A stretch of 64,000 bases of DNA from JACKHO01 sp041398745 (lineage in GTDB: Bacteria; Planctomycetota; Planctomycetia; Planctomycetales; Planctomycetaceae). Under the pieces are notes generated by a model that did not search any database, had not been told where the DNA came from, and saw nothing but the letters and a program-made list of their open reading frames with translations. Positions 45,572-54,445 of this stretch are shown piece by piece. The stretch's first letter is position 1. Each line of letters begins with the position of its first letter. The translations under genes were made by a program, and so were the position numbers. The stretch is from positions 620,001-684,000 of the forward strand of contig JAWKUB010000005.1 in assembly GCA_041398745.1 (NCBI GenBank), given 5' to 3'.

Positions 45572-45979
45572 TCAGGCGAGGTTGTCATGCATTTGCCCGT
45601 AAGCACCGTCCCGCCACCGTTGGGGATCGAGCCCAGCGCCCGTTATGACTTGCATGAGCACACCTTCCAGATTCTGGAGGATGTCATCATTGCCCACTCG
45701 CTCGACGCGCCAGCCGGCGCGTTCCAGTGTTTCCTGTCTGGTCATGTCGTGGGAGTATTGATCAGCGTGACTGTCGCCATCTACTTCGATGATCAACTTC
45801 TTCTCGACACACGCAAAGTCTGCAATGTAATTATCCACCGGAAACTGCCGCCGGAATTTGAGTCCGGCCAAACCGCGATCACGCAACGCCATCCATAATT
45901 TCTTCTCAGGCTGCGTCGCATTCCGTCGCTGCTCCCGAGCATGCTCCAAATTCCGCGATGCCTTCCGCCGCCGCCCCAT
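45572..45979 (-). CDS. DUF559 (Vsr-like) endonuclease-domain protein
   Basis: The ATG at 45979 gives 135 residues; the upstream extension is encoded by the repeat array and is unlikely. The conserved string is TQPEKKLWMALRDRGLAGLK, then FRRQFPVDNYIADFACVEKK and LIIEVDGDSHADQ, ending TLERAGWRVERVGNDDILQN. This is the DUF559 restriction-endonuclease-like fold with an E...D...E-V-D centre. The real substrate is unknown; such genes often travel with repeats and mobile DNA, as here. Confidence 0.85.
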   Translation of the reverse strand: MGRRRKASRNLEHAREQRRNATQPEKKLWMALRDRGLAGLKFRRQFPVDNYIADFACVEKKLIIEVDGDSHADQYSHDMTRQETLERAGWRVERVGNDDILQNLEGVLMQVITGAGLDPQRWRDGAYGQMHDNLA

Positions 45980-46455
45980 CCAACCGCCCTCACAAGTTTG
46001 TGGGATGTGTAACTGAGGGCAGCATAACAAAACTCCCCCTCTCCCCCACAATCGACTCCCCACTCGACACGACTACACCGTGGGGGAGAGGGCCGGGGTG
46101 AGGGGGACGACACATTTTAGATTCGCGTTAAGACTAACCTGACAGCTTGGCCTCACCTCACGACGTTCGTCCCGCGACGTCCCACATGCCGACCTGGTCC
46201 CTCGTGAATTGCCCGCCACCCGCGCGCTCGCCCCCTCATCCGGCCTTCGGCCACCTTCTCCCCCGAAAGGGAGAAGGACGCAATTCAGCTGCCACTTCAG
46301 AATTCAAACTCAATCAGCAACCAACACAGCCACCGCTTTCGCACAACGTCCCTCGGCTCCAACCGACCAGGCGTGCATCCGGCAGATGCTGGCTACCCCC
46401 AAATCACTCCCTCTCCCCCACAATCGACTCCCCACTTCACACGACTACACCGTGG

Positions 46456-46465
46456 GGGAGAGGGC
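46456..46465. repeat. Target-site duplication of the IS4-type element, left
   Basis: GGGAGAGGGC directly abuts the left end of the IS and is repeated exactly at 47745-47754. Confidence 0.85.
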
Positions 46466-47744
46466 CAATACTGTTCGGCTCAGGATTTGCGGGGTGGGTC
46501 GCGGGGTGAGGGGAGATTGAGGTGTTGGTGGAGTTCTTCCAGGGTGGCCCAGCCACTGAAGTAGTGGCAGAGCATTTCCCAGGTCCGTTTGGTCGGCTTG
46601 CTGCCGGTCCACAGGCTAATCAGCAGAGACGCGATGACGGCGGCATACACCTGCAGCGTCACGCCCGATTCGCAGTGACTCAGCAGGTGTCGGCAGCCCA
46701 GTACGCATTTCAGCCAGCGGAAAAACAGTTCGATTTGCCAGCGATAACGGTACGCAACCGCAATGAGTTCCGCGGGCAAATCGCGGGCGTTGGTCGCCAG
46801 AATCCAAACCTGATCGGGTTCGGTGCCGCGGATTTCGACAATCCGCAACGGTTCTTCCAAGAGCCGGTTGTGCTTTTCGGTGCCCAGTCGCCGCACCAGC
46901 ACATCGCGAACGACACCAGCCTGAGAATCTGCGTCTGAGAGCGGCTGTTCTGCCTGGACTTCGAAGGTGGTGTTCTCCTGCACCCGGATGAGAAACCGCA
47001 CGTTCTGTGCATCAAACTCGCGAAACATGGCGTTGTTTGCATAGCCCCGATCGGCCACATAGAACCCACCCGGCTGGACCATGTTCCGCAATTGTTCGCG
47101 TTCTGCACCGTTGCCATGCGTCACCGCCACTTCGAGCGGTGCCTGCTCGAACACGCCAAACGCCACATGCATTTTGACAGCTCGGTGCTCGGCATCCTGC
47201 CAGAGCGCCCAGGCCATGCGGGGCAACGCCTTGAGCAGGCTGCCATCGACTGCCGTCAGTCCCGCCAGTGCGGCCTGTTGGGCGGGAGGCATGGCTGAGG
47301 GTGATGTCCGGGCCTGAGCTGCCAGTTGTGCAATAATTGGTTCAAGCACGGCCGGATCAAACACGCGTGCCGCCTCACTGAGCGATCCCAGCGACGTCGG
47401 TTTGACGCCACACAGCTTCTGGACTTTTTCGAGCGTGGTGAACTTCTGCAGCCCACGCAAACTGGTGACCGTCGGATTAAAGAAATATAGCAGCAATAGT
47501 GCGATATACTGATCGCAGAACAACTGTCGGTTGCCCGCCTTGTCACGCTCCGTTCCCTGTCCACGCAGCCCTGCCAACAGGTCGTCAATCAGTCGGAAAT
47601 ACTTCAGCCCCTGCAATTTCGTGGTATTCTCGGCCCCCTTCCGACTCTTCCGTCCCATCGCCTGCCTCCATGAGTTTGAAACCTCAGAAGCAGAAGGTAT
47701 ATCCCATCAACAACCTGGCGCAAAAAACGTGCCGAACAGTATTG
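46466..47744 (-). mobile_element. IS4-type insertion sequence, apparently intact
   Basis: The 1,279-bp element has terminal inverted repeats that begin CAATACTGTTCGGC (14 bases perfect, weaker match to about 26) and a 10-bp GGGAGAGGGC target duplication, which fits the 9-13 bp made by IS4-group elements. It carries one full-length transposase. It lies inside the second unit of the tandem repeat. Confidence 0.9.
46480..47658 (-). CDS. IS4-type DDE transposase
   Basis: The 392-residue enzyme cuts and rejoins the element's ends. Catalytic residues are visible in LTAVDGSLLKALPR (first Asp), FYVADRGYANNAMF (second Asp) and YRYRWQIELFFRWLKCVLG (Glu in the Y-R-E-K-like signature). The N-terminus is basic (MGRKSRKGAENTTK). 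The frame is uninterrupted, and the stop codon touches the left inverted repeat. With a clean target duplication this looks like a recent and possibly active insertion. Confidence 0.9.
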   Translation of the reverse strand: MGRKSRKGAENTTKLQGLKYFRLIDDLLAGLRGQGTERDKAGNRQLFCDQYIALLLLYFFNPTVTSLRGLQKFTTLEKVQKLCGVKPTSLGSLSEAARVFDPAVLEPIIAQLAAQARTSPSAMPPAQQAALAGLTAVDGSLLKALPRMAWALWQDAEHRAVKMHVAFGVFEQAPLEVAVTHGNGAEREQLRNMVQPGGFYVADRGYANNAMFREFDAQNVRFLIRVQENTTFEVQAEQPLSDADSQAGVVRDVLVRRLGTEKHNRLLEEPLRIVEIRGTEPDQVWILATNARDLPAELIAVAYRYRWQIELFFRWLKCVLGCRHLLSHCESGVTLQVYAAVIASLLISLWTGSKPTKRTWEMLCHYFSGWATLEELHQHLNLPSPRDPPRKS

Positions 47745-47754
47745 GGGAGAGGGC
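47745..47754. repeat. Target-site duplication of the IS4-type element, right
   Basis: GGGAGAGGGC, exact copy of 46456-46465. Confidence 0.85.
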
Positions 47755-48144
47755 TGGGGTGAGGGGGACGACGCATTTTAGATCGGGGCCGAGAATACCC
47801 TGACAGATTTGCCGCACCTGATGCCGCTATTCCAGCGACGCCCCACATGCCGACCGCATCACTCGTGAATTGCCCGCCACCCGCGCGCTCGCCCCTTCAT
47901 CCGGCCTTCGGCCACCTTCTCCCCCGAAAGGGAGAAGGCCCCAGGCCAACCGCCACCTCAGAATTCAAACTCAATCAGCAACCGACACGGCCACCGCTCT
48001 CGCACATCGCTCCTCGACTACAAACGACCCGGAGCACATCCTGCAAACGGTGGCCACACCCAACTCACTCCCTCTCCCACATAACCGACTCCCCGCTTCA
48101 CACGACTACGCCGCCATCCATCCGGGAGAGATGCGAGTTGGTAG

Positions 48145-48714
48145 TCAGGATGGATCGTTTGTTCCTGACGGGGGCTGCTCGCACATCAGCCATTCAATTC
48201 TCTGTTCGACTACTGGCAACATGAGGGGATCCGCGTAAAGGTCGATGATGCATCGGTCAATTCCCCGAAAGAAAGAGTGAATCAACTCTTCAATTGATAC
48301 TCGAATTAGCGTCGAGTCGACATCCGCGTTGTACATGGTGGGCACTTTGACACCATCATAGAACACGACTCGCCGAGCCTTTCCGTCACGAGTTAAATCT
48401 GAGTCGACTCCATATTGATGGACTATTGCACATCTCGCGCTATAGACCTCTTCCGGCGTAACGTGAGTCGAACTGCAAAGTCCCAAGTACCGTCGGCACC
48501 AATCTTTGAAGTGTCTCCTTGTTGCCTTTTCTTCCCCGGGGGGAAGGGCGAGGTGGCACATCGTATCGATACCACAAAAGGTGAGAATGACTGCTGAGCC
48601 CAAACAGCGATTGTCGAAACTCACCTGAATTCCTCGCTTGATTCCTCCATAAATTGCGTTTTGTAATGGATCATCGGAGAATGAGTGGTCATTTAGTACT
48701 GATTCGCTACCCAT
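48145..48714 (-). CDS. Protein with an RX4H motif, translationally coupled to thrS
   Basis: The ATG at 48714 shares its A with the thrS stop codon (TGATG), a typical coupling arrangement. The 189-residue soluble protein contains VYSARCAIVHQYG, in which R94-CAIV-H99 fits the RX4-6H motif of HEPN-type ribonucleases; the surrounding sequence is helical. It also has several cysteines (CGIDTMCH, CRRYLGLC). I cannot name a family. A HEPN-like role is an inference from one motif. Its position at the end of the thrS transcript implies constitutive expression. Confidence 0.5.
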   Translation of the reverse strand: MGSESVLNDHSFSDDPLQNAIYGGIKRGIQVSFDNRCLGSAVILTFCGIDTMCHLALPPGEEKATRRHFKDWCRRYLGLCSSTHVTPEEVYSARCAIVHQYGVDSDLTRDGKARRVVFYDGVKVPTMYNADVDSTLIRVSIEELIHSFFRGIDRCIIDLYADPLMLPVVEQRIEWLMCEQPPSGTNDPS

Positions 48715-50894
48715 CAATACCCCTCCTCATCCCCACCCCCTCCCTGGAATCCCTGGAAGTTGCTTTTGACAACTTGCCGGATTACGCGGCCGTCGCGTTC
48801 CTCTTTGAGCTTCTTGATGGCGGAGTCGAGGGTGAGGAAGCCGAGGTCGCCTTCGAGGCGGTCGCGGAGGGAGACGCCGCCCTGGTCGCGGTCTTTGGGG
48901 CCGACGACCATCATGTAGGGGACGAGGTCGAGTTGGGCGTCTCTGATTTTCTTCTTCACGTTCGCAGATTGGTGGTCAATCGTTGCCCGGAAACCTGCCT
49001 GTTGGAGGGCGGCCTGGATTTGCTGGCAGTAGCCGAACATGTCGTCGTTCAGACCCAGAATGCGGACCTGTTCCGGGGCGAGCCAGAGTGGGAAGGCGGC
49101 GGCGAAGTGTTCGATGAGCATGCCGACGAAACGTTCCATTGATCCGAACGGGGCGCGGTGGATCATAACCGGTCGGTGGGTGGCGTTGTCCGCTCCCACG
49201 TATTCCAGTTTGAATCGTTCCGGCAGGTTGTAGTCGAGTTGCACGGTGCCGAGTTGCCACTCACGGCCAATCGCGTCACGGACCATGAAGTCCGCTTTCG
49301 GCCCGTAAAATGCGGCTTCTCCTTCGCACTCGGTGAAGTTCAGGCCCGACTGGTCGAGCACGCCGCGAAGTGTCCCTTCGGCACTATCCCACAGTTCGGG
49401 TGATCCGACATACTTGTCTGACTGGGGGTCGCGTTTCGAAAGCTGCACGCGGTAGTCTTCGAGTCCAACGCTTTTGAGCACGAACTTCACGAGGTCAAGA
49501 GTATCGGTGAACTCGTGCTGGACCTGATCGGGCGTGACGAACAGGTGGGCATCATCCTGAGTGAGTCCGCGGACGCGGAGCATGCCGTTCAATTCGCCCG
49601 ACTGCTCGTGGCGGTAGACGGTACCGAATTCGGCCAGTCGCACGGGCAGGTCGCGGTAGGAACGCGGCTGGGCCTTGTACATTTGCACGTGATGCGGACA
49701 GTTCATGGGCTTGAGTAAATACCGCTCCTGCTGCCGTTCCCATTTGCGGAGGAAAGCCATGCGGTCTTCTGCTGAGGCCGCTTTGGGATACGCGGCGAGG
49801 TCGGCACCAAGGTCGACGGCTGCCGCGAGGAAGTCGGCTTCGTGCTGTTCCTTAATGGAACCATCTTCGATGCGGCTCTTCCAATGGTCCACCAACGCCC
49901 CGGCAGGATGCCCGAACAACGGAGCAAACTGCGATTCCCGATAGTAAGGGAAGTGTCCGCTGGTTTCGTACAGTTCCACGCGACCGACGTGTGGCGAGTA
50001 CACAGGATTGTAGCCCCGACGGAGCAGTTCCTGCTTAATGAAATCTTCCAACAGGTTCCGGACGGTCGCCCCTTTCGGCAACCAGAGCGCAAGACCTTGG
50101 CCGACGTCATTCGAAATGGCGAACAAATTGTGCTGCTTGCCGAGCACTCGATGATCGCGGCGTTTCGCTTCTTCGACCTGATCGAGGTATGCCTGCATAT
50201 CTTTCTTGTCAAAGAACGCAGTGCCGTACAGTCGTTGCAGGCCCTTGTTGGCGGAATCCCCTTTCCAGTACGAACCGGCCACGCTCAGCAGTTTGAATGC
50301 CTTCACCCGGCCAGCGTCTGGAATGTGTGGACCACGGCAGAGGTCGACGAATTCTCCCTGACGGTAGAAGCTCAGTTCGTCATGGTCGGCCAGACCAGTT
50401 TCGATGTGCTCGCACTTCAGTTCCTGGTCGAGGTCCTGGGCCAGCTTGAGTGCCTCTTCCCGGGAAAGATGAAACCGCTCGAACGGTTCGCCAGCTTTCA
50501 CGATTTCCTGCATTTCAGCTTCAATGCGAGGGAAGTCCTCTTCACTGATGGGAGTTTCCAAATCGAAGTCATAGTAATAGCCGTTACCGGTGGTCGGCCC
50601 GAAGGCCAGCCCCACGCCGGGGAAAACTCGCATAACGGCCCGGGCCATAATGTGCGCGCAGGAGTGCCGCAATACACCCAGAGCTTCGGGATCTTTTGTC
50701 GTGATGAGCTTCAGCGGAATGGGATTAGCGTCGGTCAGTTCTTCGAGCGGCCGCATGGCATCGACAATGGTCTCACCCACCTGGGCAGCCACGGTGGCGT
50801 TGGCCAGCCGTTCACCAATCGAACGGGCGACATCGAGGGCGGAAGAACCGGCAGGAAACTCTTTGACCGATCCATCAGGAAGCTGAATATTCAT
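48714..50894 (-). CDS. thrS: Threonyl-tRNA synthetase
   Basis: The 726-residue class II synthetase charges tRNA-Thr in the cytoplasm. Domains in order: TGS domain (residues 1-60, MNIQLPDGSVKEFPAGSSAL); editing domain with HSCAHIMARAVMRVFPG (HXXXH); catalytic core with KPMNCPHH (zinc cysteine), motif 2 YRHEQSGELNGMLRVRGLTQ, and HRAPFGSMERF (motif 3); C-terminal anticodon-binding domain. About 60 extra residues (from HPAGALVDHW to WERQQE) lie between the motif 1 region and KPMNCPHH relative to E. coli ThrRS. An RX4H-motif gene is coupled to its stop codon. Confidence 0.95.
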   Translation of the reverse strand: MNIQLPDGSVKEFPAGSSALDVARSIGERLANATVAAQVGETIVDAMRPLEELTDANPIPLKLITTKDPEALGVLRHSCAHIMARAVMRVFPGVGLAFGPTTGNGYYYDFDLETPISEEDFPRIEAEMQEIVKAGEPFERFHLSREEALKLAQDLDQELKCEHIETGLADHDELSFYRQGEFVDLCRGPHIPDAGRVKAFKLLSVAGSYWKGDSANKGLQRLYGTAFFDKKDMQAYLDQVEEAKRRDHRVLGKQHNLFAISNDVGQGLALWLPKGATVRNLLEDFIKQELLRRGYNPVYSPHVGRVELYETSGHFPYYRESQFAPLFGHPAGALVDHWKSRIEDGSIKEQHEADFLAAAVDLGADLAAYPKAASAEDRMAFLRKWERQQERYLLKPMNCPHHVQMYKAQPRSYRDLPVRLAEFGTVYRHEQSGELNGMLRVRGLTQDDAHLFVTPDQVQHEFTDTLDLVKFVLKSVGLEDYRVQLSKRDPQSDKYVGSPELWDSAEGTLRGVLDQSGLNFTECEGEAAFYGPKADFMVRDAIGREWQLGTVQLDYNLPERFKLEYVGADNATHRPVMIHRAPFGSMERFVGMLIEHFAAAFPLWLAPEQVRILGLNDDMFGYCQQIQAALQQAGFRATIDHQSANVKKKIRDAQLDLVPYMMVVGPKDRDQGGVSLRDRLEGDLGFLTLDSAIKKLKEERDGRVIRQVVKSNFQGFQGGGGDEEGY

Positions 50895-51242
50895 GGTAGC
50901 GACTTCATCTTTTCACAGGGGCCGGGGCTGTAACGTCAGTAGGCAAAACCATTTGAGGATTTACGCCACCAGACACAGCACACCGACACTCGGTTCCCTC
51001 GCGGTCGCCGATACGAAGGGCGACTGGGACGCACGAGAACCACAGCCGGGTTCTAAAGAAGATAGGCCTGCGGGTCAATGAGGTCCGGTTGATGTCACAA
51101 ACCAGCAATGGTAAAGCGGCAGCTGAATACGGATGCTTGGGGGAATTTAAGCTGCAAAAATGGATACTGGCAGGTAGTATTCGGAATATGGTGAAGGATC
51201 AGAAACGGTTGGACTATGCCGACATAAACAACAGGTACTTCC
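50895..51242. other. Intergenic region upstream of thrS
   Basis: 348 bases between divergent genes. I looked for a T-box or other tRNA-sensing leader before thrS on the minus strand and found no clear specifier stem or TGGNACC-type T-box. A 67-codon minus frame here has weak coding character. Nothing firm is seen. Confidence 0.45.
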
Positions 51243-52169
51243 ATGAGCCAAGGCAATTCAGACGATGCGGAAGTCGACAAGCAATCCGTTCGCATTTCGA
51301 TTCTGAACAAATACTTGCTCATACTCGACGTTGAACACGGGATGTTGCATCCAAGGGTTGATGAATTCTGGTCTCAAATCCCGGACGATGACGTCAGCCA
51401 CGCGAGCATCATGGCGGCGGCGACCGAGGCATGGCTCCAGGAGTTCGCCAGTTATGCTTCACAATTTCAATTGACTCATGCTGCCGGAATTCGACTTTTT
51501 AGCGATGCTAGCTCAACCATCGCAGCTCAAGTCATTCAAACGGTTGACCGTATTCGCAAACGACTCGCAGAAGTCCTGTGGCAAGCGTTCGAAGTGAAGT
51601 ACGACTTAACATGCGCCGACACTGTATTGCTCTTTTCTCGACACGAGGATTACATCAGCTACTACTCTCATTACCTTTCCGAAGGGGAGTTTGCGTCCTC
51701 GGGTGGAGTATGTATTCGAAATCACATTTCACCGCACATCGTACTGCCCTATCTTCACTGGGCAGTGGATCAGACACTGACGCACGAGTTCGCTCACATT
51801 GGCATCTCGCCCATTCCTCTGCCTCTCTGGCTGGAGGAGGGAGTTGTGCAAGTCATCGAGAGCATGCTCGTACCGAGTGCGTCCGCCTTACAGTACAATG
51901 TGGCAGACTTAATCGAGACGAAACGGTATTGGCGAAGTCGCCCACTCCAGTCGTTTTGGTCCGGGGAGGCGTTCTTTGATGTTGATGCTCAAGAGCACGC
52001 ATATCGTCTATCAAGGGTTCTCGTGAGAACCATGCTCGCAGACCAACCTAGAGAGCTTGCTCGTCTTGTGAAGACAGCATCGTATGTGGACCAGGGCGAG
52101 TCCGCCGCACAAGTAGCACTCAATATGTCACTTGATCAACTTGCTGGCACATTTCTGGGAGTGTGCTGA
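51243..52169 (+). CDS. Gluzincin-like putative metallopeptidase
   Basis: The 308-residue cytoplasmic protein carries THEFAHIGI (HEXXH zinc motif, near residue 181) followed after 12 residues by LWLEEGVVQ, where the Glu is placed as the third zinc ligand of gluzincins (MA clan). No signal peptide or membrane helix is seen. The N-terminal half is helical and unrecognised. The ATG has no strong ribosome-binding site. The target is unknown. It is followed 90 bases later by a small XRE regulator that might control it. Confidence 0.65.
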   Translation: MSQGNSDDAEVDKQSVRISILNKYLLILDVEHGMLHPRVDEFWSQIPDDDVSHASIMAAATEAWLQEFASYASQFQLTHAAGIRLFSDASSTIAAQVIQTVDRIRKRLAEVLWQAFEVKYDLTCADTVLLFSRHEDYISYYSHYLSEGEFASSGGVCIRNHISPHIVLPYLHWAVDQTLTHEFAHIGISPIPLPLWLEEGVVQVIESMLVPSASALQYNVADLIETKRYWRSRPLQSFWSGEAFFDVDAQEHAYRLSRVLVRTMLADQPRELARLVKTASYVDQGESAAQVALNMSLDQLAGTFLGVC

Positions 52170-52259
52170 GCGATTAATCAATGAAAAAACGGCACTGAAT
52201 AATCACGAATCCGCCCCAGATTCAATTCGCAACTTCCAAAAACGCATTATGGTTTAACA

Positions 52260-52598
52260 ATGTCAATTGAAGACGACATCCTCAGCGGTCTTTCGGAATT
52301 CCGGGACGCATTGAAAGACGGTACGGCAGCGAAGAAGCTGACGCATCGTAAGGTGAAGTTGAATCTGACGCCCTGTCAGTACGATCCGGAATTGATTAAG
52401 TCGACCCGCGCGATTCTCAATGTCAGCCAGCCATTGTTCGCGGAGTTCATGGGCGTGTCGACGAGTACGCTGCAAGCTTGGGAACAGGGAGACAACCGTG
52501 TCACCGGGGCTGCCGCGCGGCTTCTCGACGAAATCCGCGCGAAACCCGAGTACTGGCAGAAGCGTCTGCTCGACTTGGTCGAAACGACCGCTTCTTGA
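52260..52598 (+). CDS. XRE-family helix-turn-helix regulator, orphan antitoxin-like
   Basis: The 112-residue protein has an N-terminal acidic helix and a C-terminal helix-turn-helix: QPLFAEFMGVSTSTLQAWEQ, typical of HigA/NadS-type antitoxins, which bind DNA and usually a RelE-like toxin. No toxin-sized frame exists on either side; the previous gene is a putative metallopeptidase. It may be a solitary regulator. It ends 15 bases from the convergent flgE stop. Confidence 0.75.
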   Translation: MSIEDDILSGLSEFRDALKDGTAAKKLTHRKVKLNLTPCQYDPELIKSTRAILNVSQPLFAEFMGVSTSTLQAWEQGDNRVTGAAARLLDEIRAKPEYWQKRLLDLVETTAS

Positions 52599-52613
52599 AG
52601 GAAAATGGACCGT

Positions 52614-54272
52614 TTACCGCAGAATCTGCGTCAGTTCCTGAAGCATTTCGTTAGCGACGGTAATTGTCCGGGCGTTGGCGGAGAAGCCTCGTTGAGCGAT
52701 GATAAGTCGCGTGAACTCGGCGGCAATGTCGACGTTCGACTGCTCCAGTTGACCGCTGCGAATGGTTCCTCGTCCGCCAGACTGAGCTGATCCAATTTGT
52801 ACGTCGCCGCTGCTGCGGGTGACTTGCAGCGTTCCATCTCCCCGGTTTTCGAGGCCGGCGGGATTGCGGAACGACGCAATGGCCAGTTGTGCAAGTGGAA
52901 TGCGACGGCCGTTCGTGGCCAGACCATCGATAATTCCGTTGCCGTCGACACTTACCGAGTTGAGCGTGCCAGGTGGGAAACCATCTTGCTCGGTGGCAAT
53001 CGACGCTTCACCGCTAATCGATTTTAATCCATTGAGTGAACCGGGGGTTCCGAAGGAAATGGTGACGACTTGCGGATCAACCTGGCCAACAAACTGGAAT
53101 TCCAGTTCACCGGTCGCAGATCCCTGAATTCCGGCGAAGCTACCGTCCGAGTTGAAGGAAATGCCATTGATTTCGCTGGTCAGGATATCTCCCTCAGCAG
53201 AGTCCATAGTGGCAATCATATTCCACGTACCATCGGCCTGTGGCTCGAACGCCAGTCCGACAACGTGTCCTTCGCCACGGTTGTCGAACACCTCAATGCC
53301 GCCGCGAATAATGTTGCCATCTTCACCAGCGTTTTCGATGAACAGCGGATTCGACACCACATCTAATTGCCCGACATTTGTCGAACCGTTCGCCAGATTC
53401 ACAATCATCGGGACGGCCCCGGACTCATCAGCGACGAGCCGCAGGAAACCGTCGCTGTCGATGGAAGCTGTCGTGCCAGAGAAAGATGACGAAAGCGAAT
53501 TCAGCAAGTCATCGAGAGTGGTGGTCCCGTCGACAGACAAATTCGTTGAAACGGCGTTGCCGTCCACGTCGGTCCCGCTGACTTCAATTGTGTCACCTGC
53601 CTGGAACGGCGTCGTCACCCAGTCGAGACTGTTCAGCAGCGACGCGCCCGTCGCCGGGACGGCACCATCGAGCAAAGGATGACTCGTGGCGATTTCATGG
53701 TACTCAGCAGTCTTGGTTGACGACGACAAATTCCCCCGCAGCACGGTTTCTGTTGTTTTGTTACCCGGGATCGACTCTCCGATAGGAATACGAATTTCAG
53801 TCGCACCAGGAATTTGAAACGCGGGATTAATTCCATCTGGCTCGCCTACGGTTCCGAAGCGTTGAATGCGGTAGCCGGTGGAAGCGTCGACCAGAATGCC
53901 GTTCTTGTCGATGCTGAAGACGCCAGCCCGCGTGTAGAGCGGGCCGCGCCCCGTGTCCATGGTGAAGAATCCTTCTCCTTCCAGTGCGAAGTCGAGCTGG
54001 CCGCCGGTCGTTTCCATATTCCCTTGTCGCCCATCAAGCGAAATGGTGGCAACCTTGGCTCCGGTTCCAATTTGGGAGGCGTTGGTCCCCCCGATTTGTC
54101 CTACTTCACCGCTCGTAGCCGAACGAATGGTTTCGTAGAAGACATCGGAGAAGTACGCGCGGCGGGCCTTAAACGCCGTCGAGTTGATGTTCGCAATGTT
54201 GTTTCCAATGACTTCGATCATTTTCTGGTGAACGGACAGTCCAGAAACGCCTGTGATGAGAGGATTGGCCAT
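52614..54272 (-). CDS. flgE: Flagellar hook protein FlgE
   Basis: The ATG at 54272 gives 552 residues. The hook/rod N-terminal motif LSVHQKMIEVIGNNIANINS and the C-terminal LEQSNVDIAAEFTRLIIAQR then GFSANARTITVANEMLQEL are diagnostic of FlgE/FlgF/FlgG-type axial proteins, and the size points to the hook. It is exported by the flagellar type III system. The protein is larger than the E. coli hook (about 400 residues), with the extra sequence in the middle. It is the last gene of the fliK-flgD-flgE run. A GTGGCTTCGCCAC hairpin lies at 54389-54401 before it. Confidence 0.92.
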   Translation of the reverse strand: MANPLITGVSGLSVHQKMIEVIGNNIANINSTAFKARRAYFSDVFYETIRSATSGEVGQIGGTNASQIGTGAKVATISLDGRQGNMETTGGQLDFALEGEGFFTMDTGRGPLYTRAGVFSIDKNGILVDASTGYRIQRFGTVGEPDGINPAFQIPGATEIRIPIGESIPGNKTTETVLRGNLSSSTKTAEYHEIATSHPLLDGAVPATGASLLNSLDWVTTPFQAGDTIEVSGTDVDGNAVSTNLSVDGTTTLDDLLNSLSSSFSGTTASIDSDGFLRLVADESGAVPMIVNLANGSTNVGQLDVVSNPLFIENAGEDGNIIRGGIEVFDNRGEGHVVGLAFEPQADGTWNMIATMDSAEGDILTSEINGISFNSDGSFAGIQGSATGELEFQFVGQVDPQVVTISFGTPGSLNGLKSISGEASIATEQDGFPPGTLNSVSVDGNGIIDGLATNGRRIPLAQLAIASFRNPAGLENRGDGTLQVTRSSGDVQIGSAQSGGRGTIRSGQLEQSNVDIAAEFTRLIIAQRGFSANARTITVANEMLQELTQILR

Positions 54273-54388
54273 TTCGAAATTCCTTTTTCGAATGTGTTGT
54301 GAGGTGAGGTGCTGTGACACAAACAGAAACACTCATGTCACTATTTGGGGTGTACGATTACTGTGGCAATGGGGTGAGATAGCTGAAT

Positions 54389-54401
54389 GTGGCTTCGCCA
54401 C
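54389..54401. promoter_or_regulatory. Small hairpin between flgD and flgE
   Basis: GTGGC-TTC-GCCAC forms a 5-bp stem. It could be a processing or attenuation hairpin in the flgD-flgE message. No T-tract is present. Confidence 0.3.
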
Positions 54402-54445
54402 GGTTGAGATGGTTGAGAATTGCGCAAGGCGATTCGAAATACGTT

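Larger units (their letters stand above)
46039..48140 (+). repeat. 372-bp tandem repeat array, about 2.2 copies, interrupted by an IS
   Basis: The landmark CTCTCCCCCACAATCGACTC recurs at 46039 and 46411 and, after removing the IS and its target duplication, again at 48072 in degenerate form, giving a 372-bp period each time. Each unit contains the hairpins CCGGCCTTCGGCC and CTTCTCCC-GGGAGAAG and a long conserved stretch around TCGTGAATTGCCCGCCACCC. The units differ by substitutions, so the duplication is not very recent. No gene lies in the units. Confidence 0.8.

Noticed and set aside
46039..48140. CRISPR array
   Set aside because: The units are 372 bp and diverged along their whole length, with no short repeat-spacer pattern and no cas genes.
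50905..51108. A 67-codon minus frame before thrS, considered as a leader peptide or infC remnant
   Set aside because: No run of threonine codons, no IF-3 similarity and no clear ribosome-binding site.
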